A DNA stretch of 64,000 nt, taken from contig NZ_JAHKRM010000025.1 in NCBI RefSeq assembly GCF_019396345.1, positions 146,189-210,188 of the forward strand, written 5' to 3'. Shown here in pieces: positions 15,892 through 24,345 of the stretch (position 1 is its first letter; each line of letters opens with the position of its first letter). This DNA is from Nonomuraea guangzhouensis. Its GTDB lineage: Bacteria > Actinomycetota > Actinomycetes > Streptosporangiales > Streptosporangiaceae. Position numbers and translations under genes: made by a program. A model generated the notes under the pieces. The model saw nothing but the letters and a program-made list of their open reading frames with translations, had not been told where the DNA came from and ran no database searches.

Positions 15892-17012
15892 CCGATCAGT
15901 TGGAATCCCGCCTGCGGACGACGCTCGGCCACGCCGCCGAGCACGCGCCGAAGGCGCCCTCCGAGCTGCGTGCCCACGTCGTGGCGCGGTCGCGACAGCG
16001 CAGGACGCGCAGGCAGGCGCTCGTCGCGGCGGTGGCCGTCGCCGCGGTGGCCGTGCCGCTCACGTTGACGACCGCCGGCGGGCAGGAAGGTGACAGCGTC
16101 GCGACCGGGACCATCGACCCCCACCACCGCATTCCGGGCGTCATGGACGACAAGACCCCAATGGGTGATCGCCTGGTGATCGACAACCCGTCCGAGCAGC
16201 GGCCCTTGACCATCTGGTACGCCAAGGGAAAGACCGGAACGGTCCTCTGCCGGGCCTACGAGAGCAGAAACGGCGGGGGCAACGAGGGGTGCGGGGAGCC
16301 GATCGACGACCGGAAGGCCACTGAGCAGGGCTCGACCGAGTCGTTCCCAGCACCGTCCACGGGCGTGGTGCTGTACTACGGAACCGCGCCGACCGAGGTC
16401 GCCCGAGTCACCGCCGTGATCAAGGGTGGCGACCGCGTCACCGGGACGATTCATCGGCCGAAAGGGGCTCCCCAGAGCATCTGGACCGTGTCCGCACCCG
16501 CGGGCAAGGCGGTGACGACGTTCGAGTTCGCGGACGCCGAGGGCCGGACGAAGTCACGGTTCCCCAGAAAACCCGCCTTCTTCCCCGAGACCGAGGCCGA
16601 GCCGATCGGTCCTGCCGTGCGGATGCCAGAAGGTCTCTCCGTGGATCTCTACAAGGTGCCGGGCGAGGAGCTGCTCTGGAAGCTGGACGGACAGGTTGTC
16701 GGCCTGGATATCGTCGACCCCGGCCACCTGATGACCGACCTCGGCGGCAACAAGTTCCCCGTGGAGCTGCACGAGCACGGCAAGCGCTGGTTCGGCCTCG
16801 CCAGCGCGAAGACCGCCCGGGTCACCCTGGTCTTCGCCGACGGCCGGTCCGTGTCGGCAGACACCCAGCCGGACCCGTGGCACCTCGACGTCAAGCTGTT
16901 CGCGGGGATGTATGACCGTACCGGCGACATCTACCGCGAAGGTTTCCAGGTCATCGGCTACGACGACACGGGCGTGGAGATCTGGCAGGACAAGCACGCC
17001 AAGCAGAAATGA
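15888..17012 (+). CDS. Membrane-anchored partner of the ECF sigma factor (putative anti-sigma factor)
   Basis: 374 residues. The first 40 or so (TDQLESRLRTTLGHAAEHAP) are cytosolic and helical; RSRQRRTRRQ then leads into a transmembrane segment ALVAAVAVAAVAVPLTL near 44-60. The remaining 310 residues are extracytoplasmic and beta-rich, with no recognised enzyme motif; the two Cys near 120-135 may pair. Position and 4-base GTGA overlap with the sigma gene imply a regulator of that sigma, but there is no zinc-binding HxxxCxxC motif. A bidirectional hairpin terminates the operon. Confidence 0.7.
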   Translation: MTDQLESRLRTTLGHAAEHAPKAPSELRAHVVARSRQRRTRRQALVAAVAVAAVAVPLTLTTAGGQEGDSVATGTIDPHHRIPGVMDDKTPMGDRLVIDNPSEQRPLTIWYAKGKTGTVLCRAYESRNGGGNEGCGEPIDDRKATEQGSTESFPAPSTGVVLYYGTAPTEVARVTAVIKGGDRVTGTIHRPKGAPQSIWTVSAPAGKAVTTFEFADAEGRTKSRFPRKPAFFPETEAEPIGPAVRMPEGLSVDLYKVPGEELLWKLDGQVVGLDIVDPGHLMTDLGGNKFPVELHEHGKRWFGLASAKTARVTLVFADGRSVSADTQPDPWHLDVKLFAGMYDRTGDIYREGFQVIGYDDTGVEIWQDKHAKQK

Positions 17013-17014
17013 GA

Positions 17015-17048
17015 AAGGCCCGGGCGGGCTCGCCCGGGCCTTCCCTTT
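17015..17048. terminator. Terminator between sigma operon and mini-protein A
   Basis: A perfect 12-bp stem, AAGGCCCGGGCG (17015-17026) and CGCCCGGGCCTT (17031-17042), has a GGCT loop and is followed by CCCTTT. It lies between two convergent stop codons and can serve both. Confidence 0.85.
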
Positions 17049-17052
17049 CAGG

Positions 17053-17223
17053 TCACAGATGCTCGGCGGGGTTGGCGGGCAAGTAGTAGTTCCAGCTCCT
17101 CGATCCCGTTCCGTCGTGTGCCCCACCGGCGGGGCACACCCCGTTCGTGGGGGACCCGTTCCACCACAGCCCGAAGCACTTGCTGCAGTGCCGCCAGTTG
17201 TCCTGCTCCGTCGTCGCTGACAT
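17053..17223 (-). CDS. CxxC/WWNG mini-protein A (putative zinc-binding, 56 aa)
   Basis: 56 residues from an ATG with a perfect AGGAGG 4 bases upstream. The sequence contains NWRHCSKCFGLWWNG, then VCPAGGAHDG and the tail WNYYLPANPAEHL. The C-x2-C-x(n)-C-x(n)-H pattern could hold one metal ion. The unit resembles the NWRxCxKCxxL...CPAGGxH motif found as tandem repeats in larger actinobacterial proteins, but here it is a single unit forming the whole protein. A second copy, about 70% identical, lies at 41625. The function is unknown. No signal peptide is visible. Confidence 0.85.
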   Translation of the reverse strand: MSATTEQDNWRHCSKCFGLWWNGSPTNGVCPAGGAHDGTGSRSWNYYLPANPAEHL

Positions 17224-17302
17224 GTCGCCTCCTGCGCTCGATCGACTCCTCACAGTGTCGGGCGCGGTGGCAGGCGGGCGGCATCCCGCATTCTGGGGAG
17301 AT

Positions 17303-18547
17303 TCAGCGCTGGTAGGCGCCGGCGTTCGGGGCGGCGGGCGGGCCGGCGATGCCGACGCCGGACGACCTCCGGCCGAACCACGCCGGCCCCAGCCGGACCC
17401 CATGACCCAGGGCCGGAGAACCGGGCCGCAGGTGCAGGTCCGTACGGGAGACGAAGCGGGGGTCCGCCTTCACCGACTTGGGCCCCAGCTTGAACCCGTA
17501 CGTCCGCCCCTTGTACACACCGCCCGCGTCGTCGGCGCCCTTCCCGTCCTCGTACCCGGCCTGGCCGCCGACCGAGATCGCGTTGTTGCGCAGCTTGAGT
17601 ATCGACGGCGAGCAGCCACCGTGGCAGGACCAGCCGATCGTCACCCGTCCGGGCAGATATACCGAGTTGTGCACCGCGATGGTGCCCGTGACGGGGCCGA
17701 CGACATGCTCGGGACCTCGGGTGACCAGGAACGATCCATTCTTGTGGGAGGAGGTGACCACGTTGAAGGCGAACACGTTCCCGGTGGCCGTGCTCCCCTT
17801 GCGGGCGCCGAGTTCGGTGAACGCCTCGTTGTCGCGAGCGGTGTTGTGCGTGATCAGGTTGCGGTCGCCGTTGAAGATCTCGACCGCCGCCCCGTCGAAG
17901 CCGTAGTCGACGCTCGGCGCGTAGCTGCCGGTGATGGTGTTGCCCGTCACCGTGTTGTCGTCGCCGTTCAGCAGGACGCCGAACGCCCCGGAGTCGTTGT
18001 CGGGCTCCGAGTCGTTCACGCTCATCCGGGCGTTGGCCGTGAGCCTGCTGTCCCTGATGACATTGCGGGACCCGCTGGGGGTGACCAGGACGCCGGCGAT
18101 GTTGTGGTCGGCCCCCACACCGACGAGCTCGTTGCCGTCGCCGCTCAGCTCGAACCCCGCCCACTGGCAGCCGGAGGCCCGCAGGCCGCTGATGCGCCAG
18201 TGGTCGCCGCTGACGACGACGCAGTTGCCGTCCATGCCGGAGATCTTCGCCATCGGGCCGGTCCCGTACGGCTGGATGACGATGGGCTTGGCCGCCGTGC
18301 CCTTGGCGGTGAGGGAGAGCGAGCCGGTCCATTTGCTGCCGCGTTTGACGCTGACCGCGTCGCCGGGTTTGAGGTCGGCCGCGCCGATCTTGTCGAGCGA
18401 CTTCCACGGTTTGGTGGCGCTGGTGCCGGCCGCGTCGTCGTCGCCCGCGCGCGAGTCGACGTAGTAGGTGGTGCCGGCACGGGCGAGAGCCGGTAACGGC
18501 AGGCCGGGCACGAGTGAAGCGATGACGGCCACGGAGAGCAACCTCAT
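17303..18547 (-). CDS. Secreted right-handed beta-helix (pectate-lyase-like) protein
   Basis: 414 residues. The signal peptide MRLLSVAVIASLVPGLPLPALARA is followed by YYVDSRAGDDDAAGTS, the usual opening of parallel beta-helix polysaccharide lyases. Rungs recur as N-x-V/I-x-x-N/S patterns (RNVIRDSRLTANAR, DNTVTGNTITGSY, RNLITHNTARDNE). The C-terminal HLRPGSPALGHG is typical of such proteins. A polysaccharide substrate is likely but lyase residues cannot be assigned. The ribosome site is weak; a TTTAAACTAGAT stretch 25-40 bases upstream may be the promoter. Confidence 0.82.
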   Translation of the reverse strand: MRLLSVAVIASLVPGLPLPALARAGTTYYVDSRAGDDDAAGTSATKPWKSLDKIGAADLKPGDAVSVKRGSKWTGSLSLTAKGTAAKPIVIQPYGTGPMAKISGMDGNCVVVSGDHWRISGLRASGCQWAGFELSGDGNELVGVGADHNIAGVLVTPSGSRNVIRDSRLTANARMSVNDSEPDNDSGAFGVLLNGDDNTVTGNTITGSYAPSVDYGFDGAAVEIFNGDRNLITHNTARDNEAFTELGARKGSTATGNVFAFNVVTSSHKNGSFLVTRGPEHVVGPVTGTIAVHNSVYLPGRVTIGWSCHGGCSPSILKLRNNAISVGGQAGYEDGKGADDAGGVYKGRTYGFKLGPKSVKADPRFVSRTDLHLRPGSPALGHGVRLGPAWFGRRSSGVGIAGPPAAPNAGAYQR

Positions 18548-18603
18548 GCGAACACACCACTATCTAGTTTAAATCTGAACGATGAGGCGCCCACGCTAGC
18601 GCG

Positions 18604-20379
18604 TCAGCGCGTGAGGCGCCAGACACGGAGCGAAGGGCCATCACCTGGCAACACATCGGTGTCAGAAGCGTTATAAACGCCCGCCGCCCGGGTGGGCAAC
18701 GGCAGGGCACGGCCCGGCGCCCTACGCGCGCACACTAGCAGCGACTCGGCAGCGGTTTCCCGGAGAAAGACCAGGCAGTCCGTATCGGCATGCAACCACC
18801 GCAGCCCGCCGTGGCGCAGCGCGGGCTCGGCCCGGCGCAGCCCGAGCAGTTCCCGGTAGGCGGCCAGCGTCTCCAGGTCCTGGTCGGCGGGGCGGTCCCA
18901 GGGCATCGGGGTGCGCGAGTGCTCGCCGTTCACGCCCGTCAGGCCGTACTCGCTGCCCGCGAACACCATCGGCGTGCCCGGCAGCGTGGCCTGCAGCCCG
19001 AGCGCGACGAGGTGGCGGTCGGCCGAGCCGGTCACGGTGCGGATGCGCGGCGAGTCGTGCGAGTCGAGCAGCTGCCAGGAGTTCGCCTGTGAGCGCCACG
19101 ACAGGTGGGCGGCGAAGGCGCGGAACGTCGCGTGGGTCTGGAGCCCGTCACGCGACGGCACGCCGCCGGGCACGCCGAGGAAGTTCGCCAGGTCCAGCTC
19201 GGGCGAGCGCAGCCAGGTCCACACGGGCCGGGTGAAGCCGCCGTAGTTCATGGTGCCGTGCCAGCCGTCGCGGTCCAGGTCGGGTGAGGCGTCGTGGCAG
19301 TGCTCGGCGATGAGCGCCGCGCCGGGGCCGATCTCGCGCCGCAGCAGGGCGGCGATCTCGTGGTTGTGGTCGTCGGGGCCGCGCCGGCCGGTCATGTTCG
19401 CGACGTCGACGCGCCAGCCGTCGAGGGGGCCCAGCCATTTCTTCAGTACGGCCGGTATCCGCTCACGCACCAGGTCGCTGCTCCAGTTGAGCTTGGGCAG
19501 CGACCTGACCCCGTACCAGGACTCGTAGTCGCCGGTGCCGGGATCGAAGTAGAACATCTCCCGCTCGGGCGCGCCCGCGTCGGACAGAGCGGCCGTGAAC
19601 CAGGGGTGCGTGCGGCCGCAGTGGTTCGTGGTGATGTCGCCGATCAGCCGCATGCCGCGCGCGTGCAGCGCGCCGGCCAGCCGGCGCAGCGCCTCGTCGC
19701 CGCCGAGCAGCGGGTCGATCCGGTCGAAGTCGGCGGCGTCGTAGCGGTGGTTGGAGCGGGCCGGGAAGATCGGCGTCATGTAGACGGTGTCCACGCCGAG
19801 CGCCTGTACGTGGTCCAGCCGCTCGACGATGCCGTCGAGGTCGCCGCCGTAGAACTGCTGGGACGTGCCGGGGCCCGACGGGGTGACCGGATCGCGGTCC
19901 CAGTCGCGCGGCAGCGCCCAGTCCGGCAGCTCCCGCATCAGCCTGGACCTGGCGAAACGGTCAGGGAAGATCTGGTAGACGATCGCGTCGGCCAGCCACG
20001 GGGGCGGCGGCTCGTGGCAGACCAGCCGGAAGTCGGTGGCGTCGGTGACGTCGTGCGTGACGAGCCCGCCGGCGGTCAGCCACGCCTGCCCGCCCGTGGT
20101 GTGCAGGAGGAAGCGGTAGGGGGTGACCGGGTTGGCGGCGACGATGTCCGCGTGCCACCAGACGTCGCTCTCGCCATAACCGCCCACGGCGCCCGGGACA
20201 AAGGGCGACGCGGCGGTGAAGCGGGGTTCGCCGTCATGGACCGTACGGACATGCACGCCGGTGATCCCGGCGGACAGGGGCGCCCGCACCCGGACCGTCA
20301 CCGTCGAGCCGGGTGACGGCGCCTGGGTGGAGACGTACAGAGCGGAGCCGTCGTGATGCGGCTCGCCGAGGAAGCGCAA
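18604..20379 (-). CDS. GH13 alpha-glucanase (cyclomaltodextrinase / neopullulanase-like)
   Basis: 591 residues. An N-terminal beta-sandwich (about 1-125) precedes the catalytic barrel opening with WLADAIVYQIFPDRFARS. The GH13 triad is complete: Asp in GWRVDVAN, Glu in LIAEHCHD and Asp in LLDSHDSPR. There is no signal peptide, so it should cleave imported maltodextrins in the cytosol. The start is a TTG (20379) six bases after the malG stop, with AGGGATAGG overlapping that stop; it is the fourth gene of malEFG-GH13. Exact specificity is uncertain. Confidence 0.88.
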   Translation of the reverse strand: MRFLGEPHHDGSALYVSTQAPSPGSTVTVRVRAPLSAGITGVHVRTVHDGEPRFTAASPFVPGAVGGYGESDVWWHADIVAANPVTPYRFLLHTTGGQAWLTAGGLVTHDVTDATDFRLVCHEPPPPWLADAIVYQIFPDRFARSRLMRELPDWALPRDWDRDPVTPSGPGTSQQFYGGDLDGIVERLDHVQALGVDTVYMTPIFPARSNHRYDAADFDRIDPLLGGDEALRRLAGALHARGMRLIGDITTNHCGRTHPWFTAALSDAGAPEREMFYFDPGTGDYESWYGVRSLPKLNWSSDLVRERIPAVLKKWLGPLDGWRVDVANMTGRRGPDDHNHEIAALLRREIGPGAALIAEHCHDASPDLDRDGWHGTMNYGGFTRPVWTWLRSPELDLANFLGVPGGVPSRDGLQTHATFRAFAAHLSWRSQANSWQLLDSHDSPRIRTVTGSADRHLVALGLQATLPGTPMVFAGSEYGLTGVNGEHSRTPMPWDRPADQDLETLAAYRELLGLRRAEPALRHGGLRWLHADTDCLVFLRETAAESLLVCARRAPGRALPLPTRAAGVYNASDTDVLPGDGPSLRVWRLTR

Positions 20380-20385
20380 TGAGAC

Positions 20386-21225
20386 CTATCCCTTGACGGC
20401 TCCGGCCGTGAGCCCGGAGACGATGTACTTCTGCAGCCATAGGAACACGCCGACGGTCGGAATGGCGGTGAGCAGCGTGGCCGCGGCGAACATGCCGAAG
20501 TTGGCGTTGCGCTGGTCCCCCGCGATCATCCCGTACATGCCGACGGCCAGCGTCTTGCTCTCGGGGTCGCGCAGGAAGACGTTGGCCATGATGAACTCGC
20601 TCATCGTGCCGATGAAGGCCAGCAGCGCCGTGACCGCGAGGATCGGCGTGACCAGCGGCATGATGACCCGCCAGAAGATCTGCGCGTGCGTGGCCCCGTC
20701 GACGGTCGCCGCCTCGTCCAGCTCCTTGGGGACGGTGTCGAGGAAGCCCTTCATCAGCCAGGTGTTCACGCCCAGCGCGCCGCCCAGATAGAGCAGCATG
20801 AGCCCCCACACGGTGTTGAACCCGAACGCCGGGTAGAGCTCGGTCACCCTGGTGAAGATCATGAAGATCGTCACGATGGCCAGGAACTGCGGGAACATCT
20901 GGATGAGCAGCAACGCCAGCAGCCCGACCCGGCGCCCGCGGAACCGCATCCGGCTGAAGGCGTAGGCGGCGAACATCGACAGCAGCAGGCTGGCGAACGA
21001 CGACGACAGCGCGATGAACGTCGAGTTGAGGAACCACCGGGCGAACGGATACCGGTCGGAGGTGAACAGATCGGCGAAGTTCCCGAGGCTGGCCCCGGTC
21101 GGCAGCAGGTCGGTGGAGGCCAGCGTGCCCAGCGGGTTGATCGCCGCGGAGATCACGAACAGGATCGGGAACACCGCGAACGCGCACACCACCAGCACGA
21201 ACACGTGCCGCAGCGCGAGTCTCAT
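20386..21225 (-). CDS. malG: Maltose/maltodextrin ABC transporter permease MalG
   Basis: 279 residues with six hydrophobic segments. The ATPase-contacting EAA loop is ELDEAATVDGATHAQIFWRVIMPL. The C-terminal IVSGLTAGAVKG matches MalG proteins. The ATG overlaps the malF stop (ATGA, 4 bases), fixing the start. With MalF it forms the membrane channel; no dedicated ATPase is encoded here, which is normal in actinomycetes where a shared MsiK-type ATPase serves several sugar systems. Confidence 0.92.
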   Translation of the reverse strand: MRLALRHVFVLVVCAFAVFPILFVISAAINPLGTLASTDLLPTGASLGNFADLFTSDRYPFARWFLNSTFIALSSSFASLLLSMFAAYAFSRMRFRGRRVGLLALLLIQMFPQFLAIVTIFMIFTRVTELYPAFGFNTVWGLMLLYLGGALGVNTWLMKGFLDTVPKELDEAATVDGATHAQIFWRVIMPLVTPILAVTALLAFIGTMSEFIMANVFLRDPESKTLAVGMYGMIAGDQRNANFGMFAAATLLTAIPTVGVFLWLQKYIVSGLTAGAVKG

Positions 21226-22790
21226 GCGTAGACCTCCTCCTGCTTGCGGGTCCGGCGGAAGGCCACCGCGGAGATGAGCGCCACGATCGCGAAGATGAAC
21301 ACCGAGATCGAGGCGGCGAAGCCGAACTGCGCGCCATAGGTGCCGAACGCCAGCCGGAAGGTGTAGGTGATCAGCAGGTCGGTGGCCCCCACCTGCGGGC
21401 TCTCCGCCGGGAACGGGCCGCCCTCGCTGGTCAGCGCGATCGCGTTGAAGTTGTTGAAGTTGAAGGCGAACGACGAGATCAGCAGCGGCGTGAGCGCCAC
21501 CAGCAGCAGCGGCAGCGTCACCTTGCGGAAGCCGTGCCACGGCGACGCCCCGTCGATGGAGGCGGCCTCGGTCAGCTCGCGCGGGATCGCCTGGAGCGCG
21601 CCCGTGGTCACCAGGAACATGTACGGGAAGCCCAGCCAGAGGTTGACCAGGATGACCGCCAGCCGGGCGGTGGCCGGCTGTCCCATCCAGTCGACGTCCA
21701 GCCCGAAGAGCTGGTTGATCAGCCCGAAGTCGCGGTTGAACATGTCCCGCCAGACCAGCAGCATCGCGAAGGCGGGCATGGCGTAGGGCAGGATCAGCGC
21801 GATCCGGTAGGCCTGGGTGCCGCGCATGCGCGGGTGGTGCAGCGCCAGCGCCACCGCCATGCCGAGCGCGAACGTGGCGGCCACGGACGCCAGCGCGAAC
21901 ACCACGTTCCACCCGAAGACGCCGATGAAGTAGCCGGAGATCGTGGGGTTCGTCAGCACCCGGGCGAAGTTCGCGAAGCCGACGCTCACCTGCCAGCCCT
22001 GCGCGAGGTGCGCGCCCTTGGCGTTGACGAAGTAGCCCTGCCCCTCGTCGGCCGTCCACCGGTCGCCCTCGCCCTGGACGCAGTCGCAGCGCGCGTCGTA
22101 GACGAGCGCCGCCCGCCCCTCGACCGCGCGGCTCAGCCCGTTCGCCTTGATCAGCCCGCCGCGGGTCGGTACGGCCAGCGCCGCGATCTGCTGCGCCCTG
22201 GCCGCCGCCTGCGGAGCCGTCAGCACGGTGAAGCCGGGCGCCGTCAGCACCTTGCCCGTCACGCCCACCTGGGCGCCGGTCACCGGTGCGAGCCCGGCCT
22301 GGTCGCCCGACTGGACCTGCTTGGTCTCCGGGTCCACCAGGAGGAAGACCAGTTTGTCGCCCTTCAGCGCGCTGGTCAGGTTGTACTCCGGCGAGCCGGG
22401 CGCCTGCCGCACGGAGCCCGTCTCGATCGCCGCGATGGCCGCCGTCTTGTCGCCGCGGTGGCCGTCGCCGAAGTTCGTGAACGCCGTGCTCACCGTGTAG
22501 AGGACCGGGAACACCTGGAAGGCGATCAGGAAGATGGTGCCGGGGATCAGATATTTGGCCGGGACGAACCGGCGGGTCAGGTAGAGGTAGGCGATCACCG
22601 CGGTGGCGCCGCCGAGGATCACCAGGGCGGGCCACGACCCGGCCGCCACCAGGGGCGGCGCCGCGTACACCAGGAGCGCCGCCGCCACCGCGAGCACCGC
22701 GATCCTGCTCACCAGGAAAGCCGTGGTGATCTCGCGGCGGGGCCGCGGGGGAGCATGAGCCCCCGTGGCCTCACGCACGTCCAGGGTCAT
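21222..22790 (-). CDS. malF: Maltose/maltodextrin ABC transporter permease MalF
   Basis: 522 residues, the long MalF form. N-terminal helices are followed by a large extracytoplasmic P2-like domain between about 100 and 270 (TGSVRQAPGSPEYNLTSALKG to GYFVNAKGAHL), then six helices and the EAA loop ELTEAASIDGASPWHGFRKVTLPL. The extracellular domain presumably docks the MalE lipoprotein. It contains a close Cys pair (RCDC) that could form a disulfide. malE ends 4 bases upstream and malG overlaps downstream. Confidence 0.92.
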   Translation of the reverse strand: MTLDVREATGAHAPPRPRREITTAFLVSRIAVLAVAAALLVYAAPPLVAAGSWPALVILGGATAVIAYLYLTRRFVPAKYLIPGTIFLIAFQVFPVLYTVSTAFTNFGDGHRGDKTAAIAAIETGSVRQAPGSPEYNLTSALKGDKLVFLLVDPETKQVQSGDQAGLAPVTGAQVGVTGKVLTAPGFTVLTAPQAAARAQQIAALAVPTRGGLIKANGLSRAVEGRAALVYDARCDCVQGEGDRWTADEGQGYFVNAKGAHLAQGWQVSVGFANFARVLTNPTISGYFIGVFGWNVVFALASVAATFALGMAVALALHHPRMRGTQAYRIALILPYAMPAFAMLLVWRDMFNRDFGLINQLFGLDVDWMGQPATARLAVILVNLWLGFPYMFLVTTGALQAIPRELTEAASIDGASPWHGFRKVTLPLLLVALTPLLISSFAFNFNNFNAIALTSEGGPFPAESPQVGATDLLITYTFRLAFGTYGAQFGFAASISVFIFAIVALISAVAFRRTRKQEEVYA

Positions 22791-22794
22791 GGCG

Positions 22795-24078
22795 TCAGTT
22801 CTTGAGCGAGGTGTCGATGGCCTTCTGCGCGGCCGCCGCGGCCTTGGCCGGGTCGCCGCCCTTGACCACCGCCGCCTCGGCGATGCCGAACGGCTCCCAG
22901 ACCGCCTGCATCTCGGGGATGGCCGGCATCGGCAGGCCGTTCTTGCCCGCGTCCATGAACTTGCCCGCGTCGGGGTCGGTCGCCCCGACCTCCTGCAGCG
23001 CCTCGGTCAGCGCCGGGGGCCGCGGGTCGGCCGCGTACAGGGCCTTGGCCACGTCCTTGTTGGTCACGTAGTTCGCGACGAACTCCTGCGCGAGGGTCTT
23101 GTTCTTGCCCTTGGAGGCCACGAAGAACGACTGGACGCCGACGAACGGCGTGGCGGGCTTGCCGTCCTTGAACGACGGGACGGGCGTGATGTCGTAGCTG
23201 ATGCCGCCCTTCTTCACGTCGCCCATGGCCCAGGGGCCGGAGATCAGGAACGCGCACTTGCCGCCGGCGAAGCTGGCGATGTAGTTCTCGTTGGTGATCG
23301 ACGTCTTGAGCGCGCCGTCACCCTTCTCCCCCAGCTCCTTCAGCTTGCCGAACGCCTTGACCGAGTCGGGCGAGCCGAGCAGCACCTTCTTCGGGTCCGG
23401 GTCGCCGGAGGCGGTGGTGCCGAACAGCGAGCCGCCGCCCGCCGCGAAGAGCGGGTAGACGTGGAAGGCGTCGCCCTTCTGCGCCACCGGCAGGCAGAGC
23501 ACCTCCTTGACCTTGCCCGCCGCCTTGAGCGCCTTGCCCTGCTTGACCAGGTCCTCCAGCGTCGCGGGGGCATCGGGCGCGAGCTTGGTGTTGCGGATCA
23601 GCGCGATGTTCTCCACCGCGTACGGTGCGGCCATCACCTGGCCGTCGAACGTGACCGCCTTCATGGCGATCTCCGGGAACGCCGCCTTCTGCGCGTCGGT
23701 GAGGTTGACCGGGTCGATGGCGCCGTTCTGCACCAGGTTGCCGATCCAGTCGTGCGCGCCGACCATGATGTCCGGGCCGCTGCCCTGCTGGGAGGCGGTG
23801 AGGAAGGTCTGCTGGTTGTCCTTGCTGATCTCCTTCACCTCGACGGCCACGCCGTTCTCGGTGCCGAACTGATCGGCGAAGGGCTTGAGCGCCTTGACCC
23901 GGTTGGGGTCGGCCCAGATCACGAGCTTGCCGCTGCCCTTGTCGGCGGCGGGGGCCGAGGCCGAGGTGGCGGAGCCGCTGGGGGCGGCGGAGGGGGTGCC
24001 GGGCTGCGAACCGCCGCACGCCGTGGCGGCTAATGCCAGGGACGTGAGTGCGGCCACACCCAGGGCTCGCTTGCGCAT
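22795..24078 (-). CDS. malE: Maltose/maltodextrin-binding lipoprotein MalE
   Basis: 427 residues. The signal sequence ends in the lipobox LAATAC (Cys near 21), followed by a Ser/Ala/Pro-rich tether and a family-1 solute-binding fold (KLVIWADPNRVKALKPFADQ, GPDIMVGAHDWIGNL, FLISGPWAMGDV). AGGAGG lies 4 bases before the ATG. It is first in malEFG-GH13 and divergent from an alpha-glucosidase gene. The spacer carries TTGCAAG-type repeats resembling MalR sites, so maltodextrin induction is expected. No malR lies in the window. Confidence 0.92.
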   Translation of the reverse strand: MRKRALGVAALTSLALAATACGGSQPGTPSAAPSGSATSASAPAADKGSGKLVIWADPNRVKALKPFADQFGTENGVAVEVKEISKDNQQTFLTASQQGSGPDIMVGAHDWIGNLVQNGAIDPVNLTDAQKAAFPEIAMKAVTFDGQVMAAPYAVENIALIRNTKLAPDAPATLEDLVKQGKALKAAGKVKEVLCLPVAQKGDAFHVYPLFAAGGGSLFGTTASGDPDPKKVLLGSPDSVKAFGKLKELGEKGDGALKTSITNENYIASFAGGKCAFLISGPWAMGDVKKGGISYDITPVPSFKDGKPATPFVGVQSFFVASKGKNKTLAQEFVANYVTNKDVAKALYAADPRPPALTEALQEVGATDPDAGKFMDAGKNGLPMPAIPEMQAVWEPFGIAEAAVVKGGDPAKAAAAAQKAIDTSLKN

Positions 24079-24148
24079 GGGACCTCCTGAGGTCCGGAGG
24101 GGGCTAATGACCGCTTTCGCGGCTTATATTTCGGGGACGTTAGCGAGT

Positions 24149-24178
24149 CTTTGCAAGAATTGGAAGAACTTGCGAAAG
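24149..24178. promoter_or_regulatory. Putative MalR-type inverted repeat upstream of malE
   Basis: CTTTGCAAG (24149-24157) and CTTGCGAAAG (24169-24178) form an imperfect inverted repeat around an 11-base spacer. Sites with a CTTGCA core are known for the Streptomyces maltose regulator (LacI family). No regulator gene is adjacent, so it would act in trans. Confidence 0.45.
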
Positions 24179-24256
24179 AGCGTTACCTGATCCAGATGCA
24201 CGGGATACTCCCTTGACCTCGCCGCCTGGTCTCCTGGGGGAAGTACGGTGTTGTCT

Positions 24257-24273
24257 GCAACTTTCCGCAACTT
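24257..24273. promoter_or_regulatory. GCAACTT direct repeat upstream of the alpha-glucosidase gene
   Basis: GCAACTT occurs at 24257 and 24267, one helical turn apart, in the spacer shared with malE. It may be a second binding region of the same maltose regulator. Confidence 0.35.
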
Positions 24274-24345
24274 ACGCTTGACCCCACAGAACCACGCAAG
24301 CCATCCTTCACCAGACATCACGGACATTTCCCCCGGAGGACCGCA

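Noticed and set aside
21226..22635. N-terminal extension of the malG frame to about 749 residues
   Set aside because: The extension lies in another frame of malF. The ATGA overlap at 21222-21225 marks the real start.
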